Below, piece after piece: positions 15,127 to 22,743 of a stretch of DNA of 24,586 nt (position 1 is the stretch's first letter; every line of letters starts with the position of its first letter). Origin of the DNA: JBJFCE01 sp964437825 (GTDB lineage Bacteria > Bacillota > Clostridia > Lachnospirales > Lachnospiraceae); assembly GCA_964437825.1 (NCBI GenBank), contig CAYTIH010000038.1, positions 1 to 24,586 of the forward strand, given 5' to 3'. Position numbers and translations under genes: made by a program. Under the pieces are notes generated by a model. It was not told where the DNA came from and did not search any database. It saw only the letters and a program-made list of their open reading frames with translations.

Positions 15127-15914
15127 GATTTCGTCCCTCCTGCAGCAATGATTCCTTTCCCGAAATAAGCTTCCTTTACTTTATCATTATTTTTTACTTC
15201 TTCAGGCGTTCCCTCACAGATTTTCTGTCCAAAGTTCAAAACCAGAATTCTGTTACAGGAGTTCATAACGAACCTCATATCATGTTCGATTAAGGCAATG
15301 GTGTAACCGTCGGCATTCAGCATCTTGATAAACTCCATCAGGGAATCCGTTTCCTTTGGATTCATACCGGCCGCAGGCTCATCTAACAGGATAATCTGAG
15401 GCTTTACCGCAAGCGCTCTTGCGATTTCCACCTTCCGCTGGACACCATAGGAGAGATTTCCCGCCATCGTATCCGCATACTGATCCAAACCGACCTTTTG
15501 CAGAATCTCATATCCCTGCTCCCTGATATACTTTTCGTCTCTTTTGTACCTCGGTGTATGCAGGATCGCGTCAAACATATTCGTCTTTGTATTAATATGG
15601 GAGCCGATACTGATATTGTCAAGTACGCTCATATAATTGAACAGTTTTATATTCTGAAAGGTTCTGGCAATTCCCAAATGCGCAATCTTATCACACGGCA
15701 TATTGGATATATTCTTCCCGTTTAAGTAGATAAAGCCTTCCGAAATGGTATAAAAACCGGTGCACATATTAAAAAAGGTGGTTTTTCCCGCACCGTTTGG
15801 CCCGATAATACCAAAGATATCTCCCTTATGTATGGTCATATCCACATGATCCACCGCAGTCAGTCCACCGAAAATCTTACTGACTCCTTTCGCTTCCAAC
15901 AACGCTTCTGCCAT
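15120..15914 (-). CDS. livG: Liv-type ABC transporter ATP-binding protein LivG
   Basis: This 264-residue partner ATPase has Walker A GPNGAGKTT (about 38-46), the LivG-type ARTFQNIKLF segment, signature LSYGVQRKVEIARAL and Walker B IILLDEPAAGMNP. The C-terminal part has the LivG pattern VLNFGQKICEGTPEEV. It overlaps livF by seven bases and begins three bases after the livM stop, with GGGAGGC upstream, so all transport genes lie in one operon. It would form a heterodimer with LivF under the LivH-LivM channel. Confidence 0.96.
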   Translation of the reverse strand: MAEALLEAKGVSKIFGGLTAVDHVDMTIHKGDIFGIIGPNGAGKTTFFNMCTGFYTISEGFIYLNGKNISNMPCDKIAHLGIARTFQNIKLFNYMSVLDNISIGSHINTKTNMFDAILHTPRYKRDEKYIREQGYEILQKVGLDQYADTMAGNLSYGVQRKVEIARALAVKPQIILLDEPAAGMNPKETDSLMEFIKMLNADGYTIALIEHDMRFVMNSCNRILVLNFGQKICEGTPEEVKNNDKVKEAYFGKGIIAAGGTKSC

Positions 15915-15917
15915 GGG

Positions 15918-16967
15918 TTACGCCTCCCTTCCTTTTTCTGCTGGCGGCTCCGACTGCTTTACAGCAGCTGTCCTCAGACGCAGTAATTTTTTTCTTCCGC
16001 TTTTCGTTCCTGCCAGCTTGGAATTGGATGCACCTACAAGTCCCTGCGGTCTGATCCACATCATGGCAATAATAAGTACGGCGCAGGCTACAAAACGCCA
16101 TACGCCAATGGGACGCAGCGTTTCAACAATCAGCTGATATACGGCAACTCCGACAAACGGTCCCGCCAACGTTCCCTGCCCGCCGATGACCAGCATGGCC
16201 AGAATATTAAAGCCTTCATCCAATGTGAAGTAAGTGGAATCAATATATCTGGTATAAGGTGCAAGCAGCGCGCCCGCAATGCCCGCCCAAAAAGCTCCAT
16301 ACATAAAGTTATAGATCTTATATTTCTTAATTTCAACGCCCAGGGACTTGGCCGCCATCTCATCCTCTCGAATGGAAAGCCATGCACGGCCGACTCTGGA
16401 CTTCATAACACGTCTGGTACAGAACAGGAAAATCAGCACCACTACAATATAGATATAGTAATATTTGGACGCTCCGCTCATCTTCGTGCCAAACAGTACG
16501 GGGGACTTAATACCTTTAATTCCCATAGCGCCGCCGGTTACACTGGTCCAGTTCAGGGCAATCAAACGCATAACTTCGGAAAAACCGATCGTAATCATGG
16601 CAAGGAACATGCCCCTCATACGCAGCGCCGGCAGTGCAACGACCGCTCCCAGCAATGCCGCAACAATACCCGCGGGGATAATTGCAAGCCAGTAATTGAC
16701 ATGACAGGTCTGCATGAGAAGCGCCATTACATAAGCTCCCGCACAGTAAAAGCCCGCAATTCCAAAACACATCTGACCGCAGTATCCGTTAATGACATTT
16801 AATGCGCCCGCAATGATGAAATATCCGCACATGGTGCATACAATCGTCATTTTGGACTTGTTCAGAATCTGCGGTACAAACATGAGCGCCACTACAATTG
16901 CTGCAATAAACAAGCAGTAAAATTTGTGATATATCGTTTTGATCCGATGAAAGGCAGTACTGATCAT
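15918..16967 (-). CDS. livM: Liv-type ABC transporter permease LivM
   Basis: This 349-residue permease has about nine or ten hydrophobic segments. It shows LivM features such as GYCGQMCFGIAGFYCAGAYV (about 60-79), LRMRGMFLAMITIGFSEVMR, and the ATPase-coupling loop with SRVGRAWLSIREDEMAAKSLG. It ends in a basic tail (LAGTKSGRKKLLRLR) that is longer than a typical end. It overlaps livH by four bases (ATGA), and GGAGG precedes it. LivM pairs with LivH to form the membrane channel. Confidence 0.95.
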   Translation of the reverse strand: MISTAFHRIKTIYHKFYCLFIAAIVVALMFVPQILNKSKMTIVCTMCGYFIIAGALNVINGYCGQMCFGIAGFYCAGAYVMALLMQTCHVNYWLAIIPAGIVAALLGAVVALPALRMRGMFLAMITIGFSEVMRLIALNWTSVTGGAMGIKGIKSPVLFGTKMSGASKYYYIYIVVVLIFLFCTRRVMKSRVGRAWLSIREDEMAAKSLGVEIKKYKIYNFMYGAFWAGIAGALLAPYTRYIDSTYFTLDEGFNILAMLVIGGQGTLAGPFVGVAVYQLIVETLRPIGVWRFVACAVLIIAMMWIRPQGLVGASNSKLAGTKSGRKKLLRLRTAAVKQSEPPAEKGREA

Positions 16968-17848
16968 GCTCTGGAACCTCCTCTCTTCTTTGCAAAGCCG
17001 GTAGGTTTCAATAACAACATAATAATCAAGAAGCCAAAGGAGAAAATATCACGATAGCTTGCAGAGGTAAATGCAATACCGAGATTCTCCATAATACCGA
17101 TTACCACGCCTCCAAGTGCGGATAACGGAACATTCGTCAAACCACCCAATGTCGCCGAGGTGAATGCCTTCATGCTTAAGGTGGAACCCATGGTTGCATA
17201 CGCGCTTTGATAATAAATGCCGATCAGTGTTCCTGCAATCCCCGCCATGGCGCATCCGATACAGTTTCCGATCATGGCCGTCCTCTTTACATTCACCCCG
17301 ACAAGCGCCGCAGCCTCCCTGTTCTGACTGACGGCCTTCAGCTTAATCCCGAGATTGGTTTTGGTAAATACCAATACCAGAATCAGGCTTACCACCAGAA
17401 CCGTGGCCATGATCACCAGCTGAACCTTTGTTACTTCCACCGGCCCGAATCGATATCTTTCATTATGAATGATATTGAGCAAAGGCTTTTTTTCCACACC
17501 GAATACGATTGTTGCCAGATTTTTCAGGAGCATGGAAAAGCCGATCGTACATAGCAGTGAGATATGTTCCGGCGCATCCAGAAATCGTTCATAGCATACC
17601 TTATAAATGATTGCACCCAGTATCCATGTTACGACGAAGCTTGCAAGCAGTCCCAATATCAAATGATTTCCGGCAGACGTAAACACATAAAAGGATGTAT
17701 ATGCGCCGATCATGACAACTTCACCCTGCGTAAAGGTGGCAAATCCGACAATACCAATGATAACCGCTACGCCAATCGCAACCAAAGCATAGATGAAGCC
17801 CTGGCAGAAACCATTTACCAATTGGTTTATGATATATTGTGATGACAT
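16964..17848 (-). CDS. livH: Liv-type ABC transporter permease LivH
   Basis: This 294-residue permease has about eight hydrophobic helices. Family features include the N-terminal QLVNGFCQGFIYALVAIGV, then FTQGEVVMIGAYTSFY, KAVSQNREAAALVGVNV (coupling loop) and the late LGGLTNVPLSALGGVVIG. The length is standard. AGGAGA lies upstream. It is separated from livJ by 122 bases containing a hairpin, a usual arrangement that lets the binding protein be made in excess. It overlaps livM by four bases. Confidence 0.95.
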   Translation of the reverse strand: MSSQYIINQLVNGFCQGFIYALVAIGVAVIIGIVGFATFTQGEVVMIGAYTSFYVFTSAGNHLILGLLASFVVTWILGAIIYKVCYERFLDAPEHISLLCTIGFSMLLKNLATIVFGVEKKPLLNIIHNERYRFGPVEVTKVQLVIMATVLVVSLILVLVFTKTNLGIKLKAVSQNREAAALVGVNVKRTAMIGNCIGCAMAGIAGTLIGIYYQSAYATMGSTLSMKAFTSATLGGLTNVPLSALGGVVIGIMENLGIAFTSASYRDIFSFGFLIIMLLLKPTGFAKKRGGSRA

Positions 17849-17867
17849 AATTCATCTCTCCTGTCCA

Positions 17868-17904
17868 GTAAAATGGGCACCCACAGTTCTGCTGCCAGGT
17901 GCCC
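17868..17904 (-). terminator. Partial terminator or stabilising hairpin between livJ and livH
   Basis: On the minus strand GGGCACC (17904-17898) pairs with GGTGCCC (17881-17875), with a 16-base loop and ATTTTAC after it. The U-run is short, so read-through into livH is expected. It likely gives more livJ than permease mRNA. Confidence 0.6.
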
Positions 17905-17970
17905 GTCCACTTTAACTACTCTATCAATTACCTGTATTTTCCGATATCAGAATTCCTTCATTCCCTCGAT

Positions 17971-19185
17971 TTATTCGTAACCGTAATTCTCCTCAATAAC
18001 CCATTTACCGTCTTCCACACCCATGATCAGCTGTTCACGGTCACATCCGCCTTCTGAGTTGAATTCCACATGGCCGGTCATTCCGTCATAAGTGGCAGTT
18101 GCAAGGGAGTCTCTCAGGGAAGCTCTGGTAAGTTCTTCGTCTCCCAGATTTTCGATTGCAGCTTTCAGCATGTAAACACAGTTATATGCACAAACCGCAT
18201 GGTCCGTAGGTGCGCAGCCATTGATTGCATAAAACTTCTCATAAAAATCTGCGGTTGCCGGATTATCAGCAGTAATATAAGAAGGCGTTGCCAGAATCAG
18301 TCCGTTTGCATTTTCTCCGCACTGATCCAGAATCTGATCCGATGCACCGGGTCCGATGGAAGTAATCTTTACATCCCAGCCGCTGCTCTTAATCTGATTG
18401 ATAATGGCCGGTAAATTACCCTGATCCAAAATAACTATCGTATCGGAGCCTTCCGCACTCAGCTTGGAAATTACAGAGCTGAAATCCGTCTCATTCTCGG
18501 CATATGCTTCAGAAGCCAGGCACTCAATTCCCTGTGCCTCCAGAGCCTCACTAACATAACCATAGGTTGAAATACCCCAGTCCGTATTCAGATACATACA
18601 AACATAATCGGTCGTTCCAAGATAATGTGCAAACATTGCGGATGCATACCAGGGCGCCGCATCTCTCTGATTATACATTACCGAAAAGCAATAATCACTG
18701 GTTGCGGTATAAGAAGGATCAGAAGCTGTCGGAGAAATCTGAACCAGTCCGTACTCATCGGCAATCGGTGCATTTGCAAGGCAACAGCTGCTGGTGAAAT
18801 CACCGATTACTGCCAAAATTTCATCGTCCTCCGCATATCTGGTAAAAATATCGGAAGATGTCTTTGCATCCGCCGCCGAGTCCTGTACCTCAATGACTAC
18901 TTTCTTGCCATTGATACCGCCCGCTGCGTTGATCTCATCCGCTGCGATCCGGGTAGCTGCATCAAAGCCCTGCCCGTATTCTGCGTGAGCACCCGTAATG
19001 GGAGCAACCACACCGAACTTAATAGTACCGCTGAACTCTCCATCCTGCTCATCTGAGCCGTCCTCCGAAGATGCATTTGCAGAAGTATCCGCGTCACCGT
19101 CTTCGGATCCGCAGGCCGCTAATCCCAAAATCATAGCGGTACTCATCACAAGTGCCAAAGTCTTTTTCAGTGTCATTTTTTTCAT
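17971..19185 (-). CDS. livJ: Liv-type substrate-binding lipoprotein
   Basis: This 404-residue extracellular lipoprotein captures the ligand for the importer. A signal peptide (about residues 4-23) ends in the lipobox LAAC, with Cys24 as the lipidated residue (numbered from the chosen start). An acidic, Ser-rich linker follows, then a type I periplasmic-binding fold with GVVAPITGAHAEYGQG, AADEINAAGGINGKKV, IGDFTSS and a terminal EEN segment. The fold binds branched-chain amino acids, amides or other small amino-acid-like ligands; the true ligand cannot be read from sequence. The ATG at 19185 has AAGGAGG eight bases upstream. It follows the ATC-hydrolase gene by 96 bases, which makes an ATC-like or cysteine-like ligand worth testing. 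Confidence 0.94.
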   Translation of the reverse strand: MKKMTLKKTLALVMSTAMILGLAACGSEDGDADTSANASSEDGSDEQDGEFSGTIKFGVVAPITGAHAEYGQGFDAATRIAADEINAAGGINGKKVVIEVQDSAADAKTSSDIFTRYAEDDEILAVIGDFTSSCCLANAPIADEYGLVQISPTASDPSYTATSDYCFSVMYNQRDAAPWYASAMFAHYLGTTDYVCMYLNTDWGISTYGYVSEALEAQGIECLASEAYAENETDFSSVISKLSAEGSDTIVILDQGNLPAIINQIKSSGWDVKITSIGPGASDQILDQCGENANGLILATPSYITADNPATADFYEKFYAINGCAPTDHAVCAYNCVYMLKAAIENLGDEELTRASLRDSLATATYDGMTGHVEFNSEGGCDREQLIMGVEDGKWVIEENYGYE

Positions 19186-19281
19186 AAGTTCTCCTCCTTT
19201 TGTGTTCTGCCCTGACAAGCCGGTAATAAGGTATCGACAAATAATATATGTTTGTAGGATAATACATCCTAAGATATGTAC

Positions 19282-19773
19282 TTATTTATGGAAATGCAGC
19301 TTACAGGTAGGACATCCCTTTGCAATCGTATCCGTCAGATCCAAGGTAAGACCGACGGTCTTCGCAATATTTCTGTCGCCATCCATTGCGATGTCACATA
19401 ATGTTGCACAGGTCTCATCATCAAAACCAAGCTTCTGCCATGCCGCCAATAAGGGACAGTAATGAAACTCGATTTTTAAATCATCCTCGGTTACTTCCGG
19501 GAACTCCATCTGGAAGGTTGTCTTCGCCAGATCTCCCAGAAATGCCTCTTTGAACTGTCTGCAATCAGATGCATCAGCACATCTTGATTTGATATCCTTT
19601 CCATCCAGACAGCCGGTCTGTGAAACTGCCTTTCTGGCAATTCCTTCCGCATCAATCCCGGCTTTTACTCCTTCCGCATAAGTAAGTCCCATCCATGTTG
19701 CTCTGTGTCCGATCGCCTTACGATTATTCTCTACATTCACATCGTACACCAGACTTGTGTTTTTAATTGCCAT
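19282..19773 (-). CDS. L-2-amino-thiazoline-4-carboxylic acid hydrolase family protein
   Basis: This 163-residue protein resembles the ATC-hydrolase family (Pfam ATC_hydrolase, by memory). Named members open the thiazoline ring of L-2-amino-thiazoline-4-carboxylate on the way to L-cysteine. Features seen are EFHYCPLLAAWQKLG (about residues 101-115), CATLCDIAMDGDRNI after it and a terminal CPTCKLHFHK. The Cys and His residues in these segments are candidate catalytic or metal ligands. No signal peptide or membrane segment is visible, so it is cytoplasmic. GGAGG lies eight bases before the ATG. It is the first gene before livJ and follows a long structured leader. Most family members are untested, so the substrate may differ. 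Confidence 0.8.
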   Translation of the reverse strand: MAIKNTSLVYDVNVENNRKAIGHRATWMGLTYAEGVKAGIDAEGIARKAVSQTGCLDGKDIKSRCADASDCRQFKEAFLGDLAKTTFQMEFPEVTEDDLKIEFHYCPLLAAWQKLGFDDETCATLCDIAMDGDRNIAKTVGLTLDLTDTIAKGCPTCKLHFHK

Positions 19774-20018
19774 TGCTAATTCCTCCTCGTGTGTGTCTCT
19801 TTTCTTTTATAACCGCCCCGCTTTGCTTCGGCCCGGTATCTAAACAGAATTATTTTTGATTAGGAAAATCATTCTGTTCATTTCACACTATTTCGATAGG
19901 ATTAATCACCTATAAATCATACAACATTTTCTGCCATCTCACAATCCTCCCCATTATAACTTTTTTTTATAATCAGTTATAACAGAATGTAATTACTATC
20001 CCCACGCGGAGCGTTTTG

Positions 20019-20078
20019 ATATCATAGGAAATCAGGATACTTTGGTGCTTTCGCGCCGCAAGGTATTCCCTACGATAT
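20019..20078 (-). ncRNA. Candidate structured RNA element in the leader
   Basis: Read on the minus strand, ATATCGTAGGGAAT (20078-20065) pairs along its full length with ATTTCCTATGATAT (20032-20019), with two G-U wobbles. On the plus strand the same positions are A-C mismatches, so the fold favours the minus-strand RNA. Inside it lies GGCGC-GAAA-GCACC (20057-20044), with a GNRA-type tetraloop and one mismatch. The class is unknown. It could be a riboswitch-like domain or a small dispersed repeat. Confidence 0.4.
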
Positions 20079-20080
20079 TA

Positions 20081-20115
20081 AAATAAAGCGCAAATATTGA
20101 TCTATTTGCGCCTTT
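20081..20115 (-). terminator. Hairpin with U-rich tail early in the leader
   Basis: On the minus strand AAAGGCGCAAATA (20115-20103), a six-base loop and TATTTGCGCTTT (20096-20085) form a stem followed by ATTTTAA. It lies about 33 bases after the predicted start site at 20148. It could be an attenuator for the ATC/Liv operon or the terminator of the upstream membrane-protein operon. Confidence 0.55.
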
Positions 20116-20154
20116 GCTTTTTATGAAATAGTATCTACTTGTTAAATTGTTTGA

Positions 20155-20183
20155 AGTATATCTCCGATTATTTTTTCTGTCAA
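20155..20183 (-). promoter_or_regulatory. Near-consensus sigma-A promoter firing toward the ATC-hydrolase operon
   Basis: On the minus strand TTGACA (20183-20178), a 17-base spacer and TATACT (20160-20155) match the consensus at 11 of 12 positions. It predicts a transcript start near 20148, about 375 bases upstream of the ATC-hydrolase gene. Confidence 0.8.
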
Positions 20184-20184
20184 T

Positions 20185-20216
20185 GCATTTTTGTATTTAT
20201 TTTCATACAAAAATGC
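20185..20216 (-). terminator. AT-rich perfect hairpin after the membrane-protein operon
   Basis: GCATTTTTGTA (20185-20195) and TACAAAAATGC (20206-20216) form an 11-base perfect stem with a ten-base loop. It lies between the end of the upstream operon (20293) and the promoter at 20183. No U-run follows on the minus strand, so termination here is uncertain. Insulation or binding are alternatives. Confidence 0.4.
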
Positions 20217-20292
20217 CTTTTCGGACATTTTTTCTTCTTTTTTAAAAATATTTTTACTTTTCTAACAATATATTTGCACTCTCATTGATCAA

Positions 20293-22719
20293 CTACGACA
20301 CACGAATAATATATACAATCTGATTATTTCCATCGGGATAACCCTGATATACTACCTCGCCGAGTGATTTCAAAAAGTCTACATCCATTCCGAGGCTTTC
20401 ATATTTTTCGTATTCACAGCTGCCGATAAAAATGTAGGACACGTCATATTGTCTAAGCAGATCCGTCACAATCTGCTCCTGCTGCAGCGTATACATCGTC
20501 TGAATATCCGTAACGCGGCTGTCAACCGGTACCGATGTGTTGTGCCACAACCATTCATGCGTATGCCACCCCAACACGGTGGGAAGTCCGGTCAATACGG
20601 ACACTCTATTATAAATCGTATAACTGTTCCCGTTAGCCTCCAATACAACCTGCCCATCCTGTGCATTTTCCTTCAGCCATTCAATCGCCGCCGCATCGGC
20701 GGGCTGTTCGGTATAGATATATTGGTCCGCTGCCAGCCCCTGATAATTTTCTGTCTTTCTAACATCTCCAAACCATGCTTTACAGGAGGTTCCAAAATAA
20801 CCGCAGGTCATGAGCAGCAGAATGACTCCTACTATTCCCCACTTTCTCTGTCTGGAAGTTTCCTTTAGCAAAACAAAACGCGTCAAAATATACCCCATGG
20901 ATATCCCAAACAAAATAAAAGCCTGATATACCAGCTTAAACATAGTATTGGAGCGTTTATAACTGCCGCCGTAAATATCCACAATATAAATCACTTCCGG
21001 CACCAGAATCAGACCAATCGCACAAAGCCCCAGAATCAGGATATACAAATCGGAAATCTCAAGGTTTTTTATAAAGCAAAAGAAGCAATTGCCCTCGCCT
21101 GCCTCTGAGATTTGCTGCCCGTCTTCCTCGCCTGTCCGCTGCAGCCGCTCCCGCCTGCCTCGGTATTCCTTTGTAATCAATGCAATTACAAATCCAAGTA
21201 CCACTAAAACCGGAAATCCCCATAAAATAAACAACTGGTACAATTTCGTGTGATTCTGCGCAAACGCAATTCCGTTTGTCATTTTCACAAAATTCAGCTG
21301 AAATGGCAGGGACACCAGCTGGGATATGATAATGACCTGCGCAACATGTATCGCAGTCAGGATCAGTGACTCCTTTCGAAATCCCGTAATCACAGCATTG
21401 GATGCCAGAATAACAGCCCCCGCTACAACAAAATAGATCGGAAAATCCCAGTAATTCGTCATAATAAAGATTCCGATGAAAAATCCGATCAGAAGCACCT
21501 GAGGATTCCATGCTTCCTTTTTCCAGTCAAATGTCTGCGCATGTCCCTCATGCGATGCGTCATGCGTCACATGCGATGCGGCATGCATCGCATTCTTTTG
21601 GCGCATCAAAAAAGCATACAAAAGCGCCAGTACAATTAATACAAATGTAATATTAATTACGTGTGCGTGCAGATCGCCCAATATAAAGGAATAGGACGGA
21701 AATTCATGAATCGTCTTGTCATCCGTATCGGGTACATACCCGATATATCTCGTAGAATTCGGAAACCAGTAGGACGGTTTCTCCCCTTCGATCTGCAAAA
21801 TATCCCATACCGCAGGCACTATTTTGGCAAAAACAATATAATGCACATTACCTGCAATTGTTACCGCAAGTGCTGCGAGCGCACCTCCGAGGCTTGAAAC
21901 AATCTCACTCTTTCTGTTTCCTCTGCTGCTGGAATAGCTCTTTAAAATCTGATATACCAGTGCATATACAAAGCTGATACAGAAAGCAAACCCCATTCCC
22001 AATGCCAGATTATAACCATACGAAACCTCATTCAATGACAGCTTTGTCAGAAAAGTCATCAAATATTGTCCGAAATAATAGTAATTGAGAGATTCCCCGC
22101 TAAACCAGAAATCGTTGACCGGAAAGTAATCCGTACGAAATATACTGGTCATAAAGCCGTAATCCATCATCTTTTCCGTTCCATATGCTTTCGGATTGAA
22201 TCCCTTCAGATACAGGAAGAACAAAAACGCAGCAAAAAATATGAGTTCCAAAAGCAGCATTCTATCCCATTTTGGTACCAGCCTGCATTCGCTTTCTTCC
22301 ACAGAAGTCTTTGACGCAGACTCTGTGTGCGCATCTGCATTTCTCTTTCCCGCCTTTTTTACGATAATAAAGCATCCGTAGTTGAGTATGGCACAAACCG
22401 CCAGACTAATCCAACAATTTGTCCTTGTAAAGGGCATCCACCGTAAAGAAGCAAGCAGCCACATAAACCAGCCGCTCATGGCAATTCCGATTCCTTTTCC
22501 AAACAGATATCCGTGATCTTGAAAACGCCAAAACATGCAGATCGACAGAGGGTAAAAAGCCGCGCCTATCAGAAGTAAAGCCACCCACCATTTCATAACC
22601 GGAACGAAATCCGCTCCCATTCTGATAAAAGCACTTACTCCCAAAATCAAAAACAGCAGAAGCATACAGGCCGGCTTTATCAAAGTATATTTCGCCGCCC
22701 CGGCTTTGGTATTCTTCAT
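20293..22719 (-). CDS. DUF2298 family polytopic membrane protein, putative GT-C-type glycosyltransferase
   Basis: This 808-residue protein has many hydrophobic helices over about residues 15-640 and a soluble C-terminal part. It shows the DUF2298 (Chlor_Arch_YYY) pattern: GTEKMMDYGF (about 180-189), NDFWFSGESLNYYYFG (202-217), ELPSYS-like EFPSYSFILGDLHAHV and NYWDFPIYF. Acidic residues in the first outside loop and the conserved DLHAHV resemble metal and lipid-sugar sites of GT-C enzymes. The reaction is not established. The C-terminal domain has WLKENAQDGQVVLEANGNSYT and RQYDVSYIFIG, as in several GT-C proteins. A histidine-rich loop sits near 378-392. AGGGGGA supports ATG 22719. It follows the neighbouring membrane-protein gene by 24 bases. 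Confidence 0.82.
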   Translation of the reverse strand: MKNTKAGAAKYTLIKPACMLLLFLILGVSAFIRMGADFVPVMKWWVALLLIGAAFYPLSICMFWRFQDHGYLFGKGIGIAMSGWFMWLLASLRWMPFTRTNCWISLAVCAILNYGCFIIVKKAGKRNADAHTESASKTSVEESECRLVPKWDRMLLLELIFFAAFLFFLYLKGFNPKAYGTEKMMDYGFMTSIFRTDYFPVNDFWFSGESLNYYYFGQYLMTFLTKLSLNEVSYGYNLALGMGFAFCISFVYALVYQILKSYSSSRGNRKSEIVSSLGGALAALAVTIAGNVHYIVFAKIVPAVWDILQIEGEKPSYWFPNSTRYIGYVPDTDDKTIHEFPSYSFILGDLHAHVINITFVLIVLALLYAFLMRQKNAMHAASHVTHDASHEGHAQTFDWKKEAWNPQVLLIGFFIGIFIMTNYWDFPIYFVVAGAVILASNAVITGFRKESLILTAIHVAQVIIISQLVSLPFQLNFVKMTNGIAFAQNHTKLYQLFILWGFPVLVVLGFVIALITKEYRGRRERLQRTGEEDGQQISEAGEGNCFFCFIKNLEISDLYILILGLCAIGLILVPEVIYIVDIYGGSYKRSNTMFKLVYQAFILFGISMGYILTRFVLLKETSRQRKWGIVGVILLLMTCGYFGTSCKAWFGDVRKTENYQGLAADQYIYTEQPADAAAIEWLKENAQDGQVVLEANGNSYTIYNRVSVLTGLPTVLGWHTHEWLWHNTSVPVDSRVTDIQTMYTLQQEQIVTDLLRQYDVSYIFIGSCEYEKYESLGMDVDFLKSLGEVVYQGYPDGNNQIVYIIRVS

Positions 22720-22743
22720 ACAAATCCCCCTAATTATCATTCC

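Larger units (their letters stand above)
19774..20148 (-). promoter_or_regulatory. Long structured 5' leader of the ATC-hydrolase/Liv operon
   Basis: Starting from the predicted start site near 20148, about 375 bases precede the ATC-hydrolase ATG. They hold at least four foldable parts. The first is a 9-base stem at 20088-20111. The second is a two-level structure at 20019-20078, with an outer 14-base stem and an inner stem capped by GAAA. The third is an ATAGG/CCTAT stem at 19896-19913. The fourth is AACAGAAT/ATTCTGTT around an inner GATT/AATC stem at 19843-19878. No T-box, TPP, SAM, cobalamin or lysine riboswitch signature is recognised. A second possible promoter (TTGTGA-N17-TATGAT, 19944-19916) would give a shorter leader of about 130 bases. 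Confidence 0.5.

Noticed and set aside
19940..19962. Mini-frame of six codons (MAENVV) after a GGGGAGG sequence in the leader
   Set aside because: It is too short to judge as a leader peptide, has no run of regulatory codons, and overlaps the alternative promoter.
20019..20078. TPP riboswitch, suggested by CGTAGGGAA and CCTGAT
   Set aside because: The pieces occur in the wrong order, and the CTGAGA core and the usual stems are missing.
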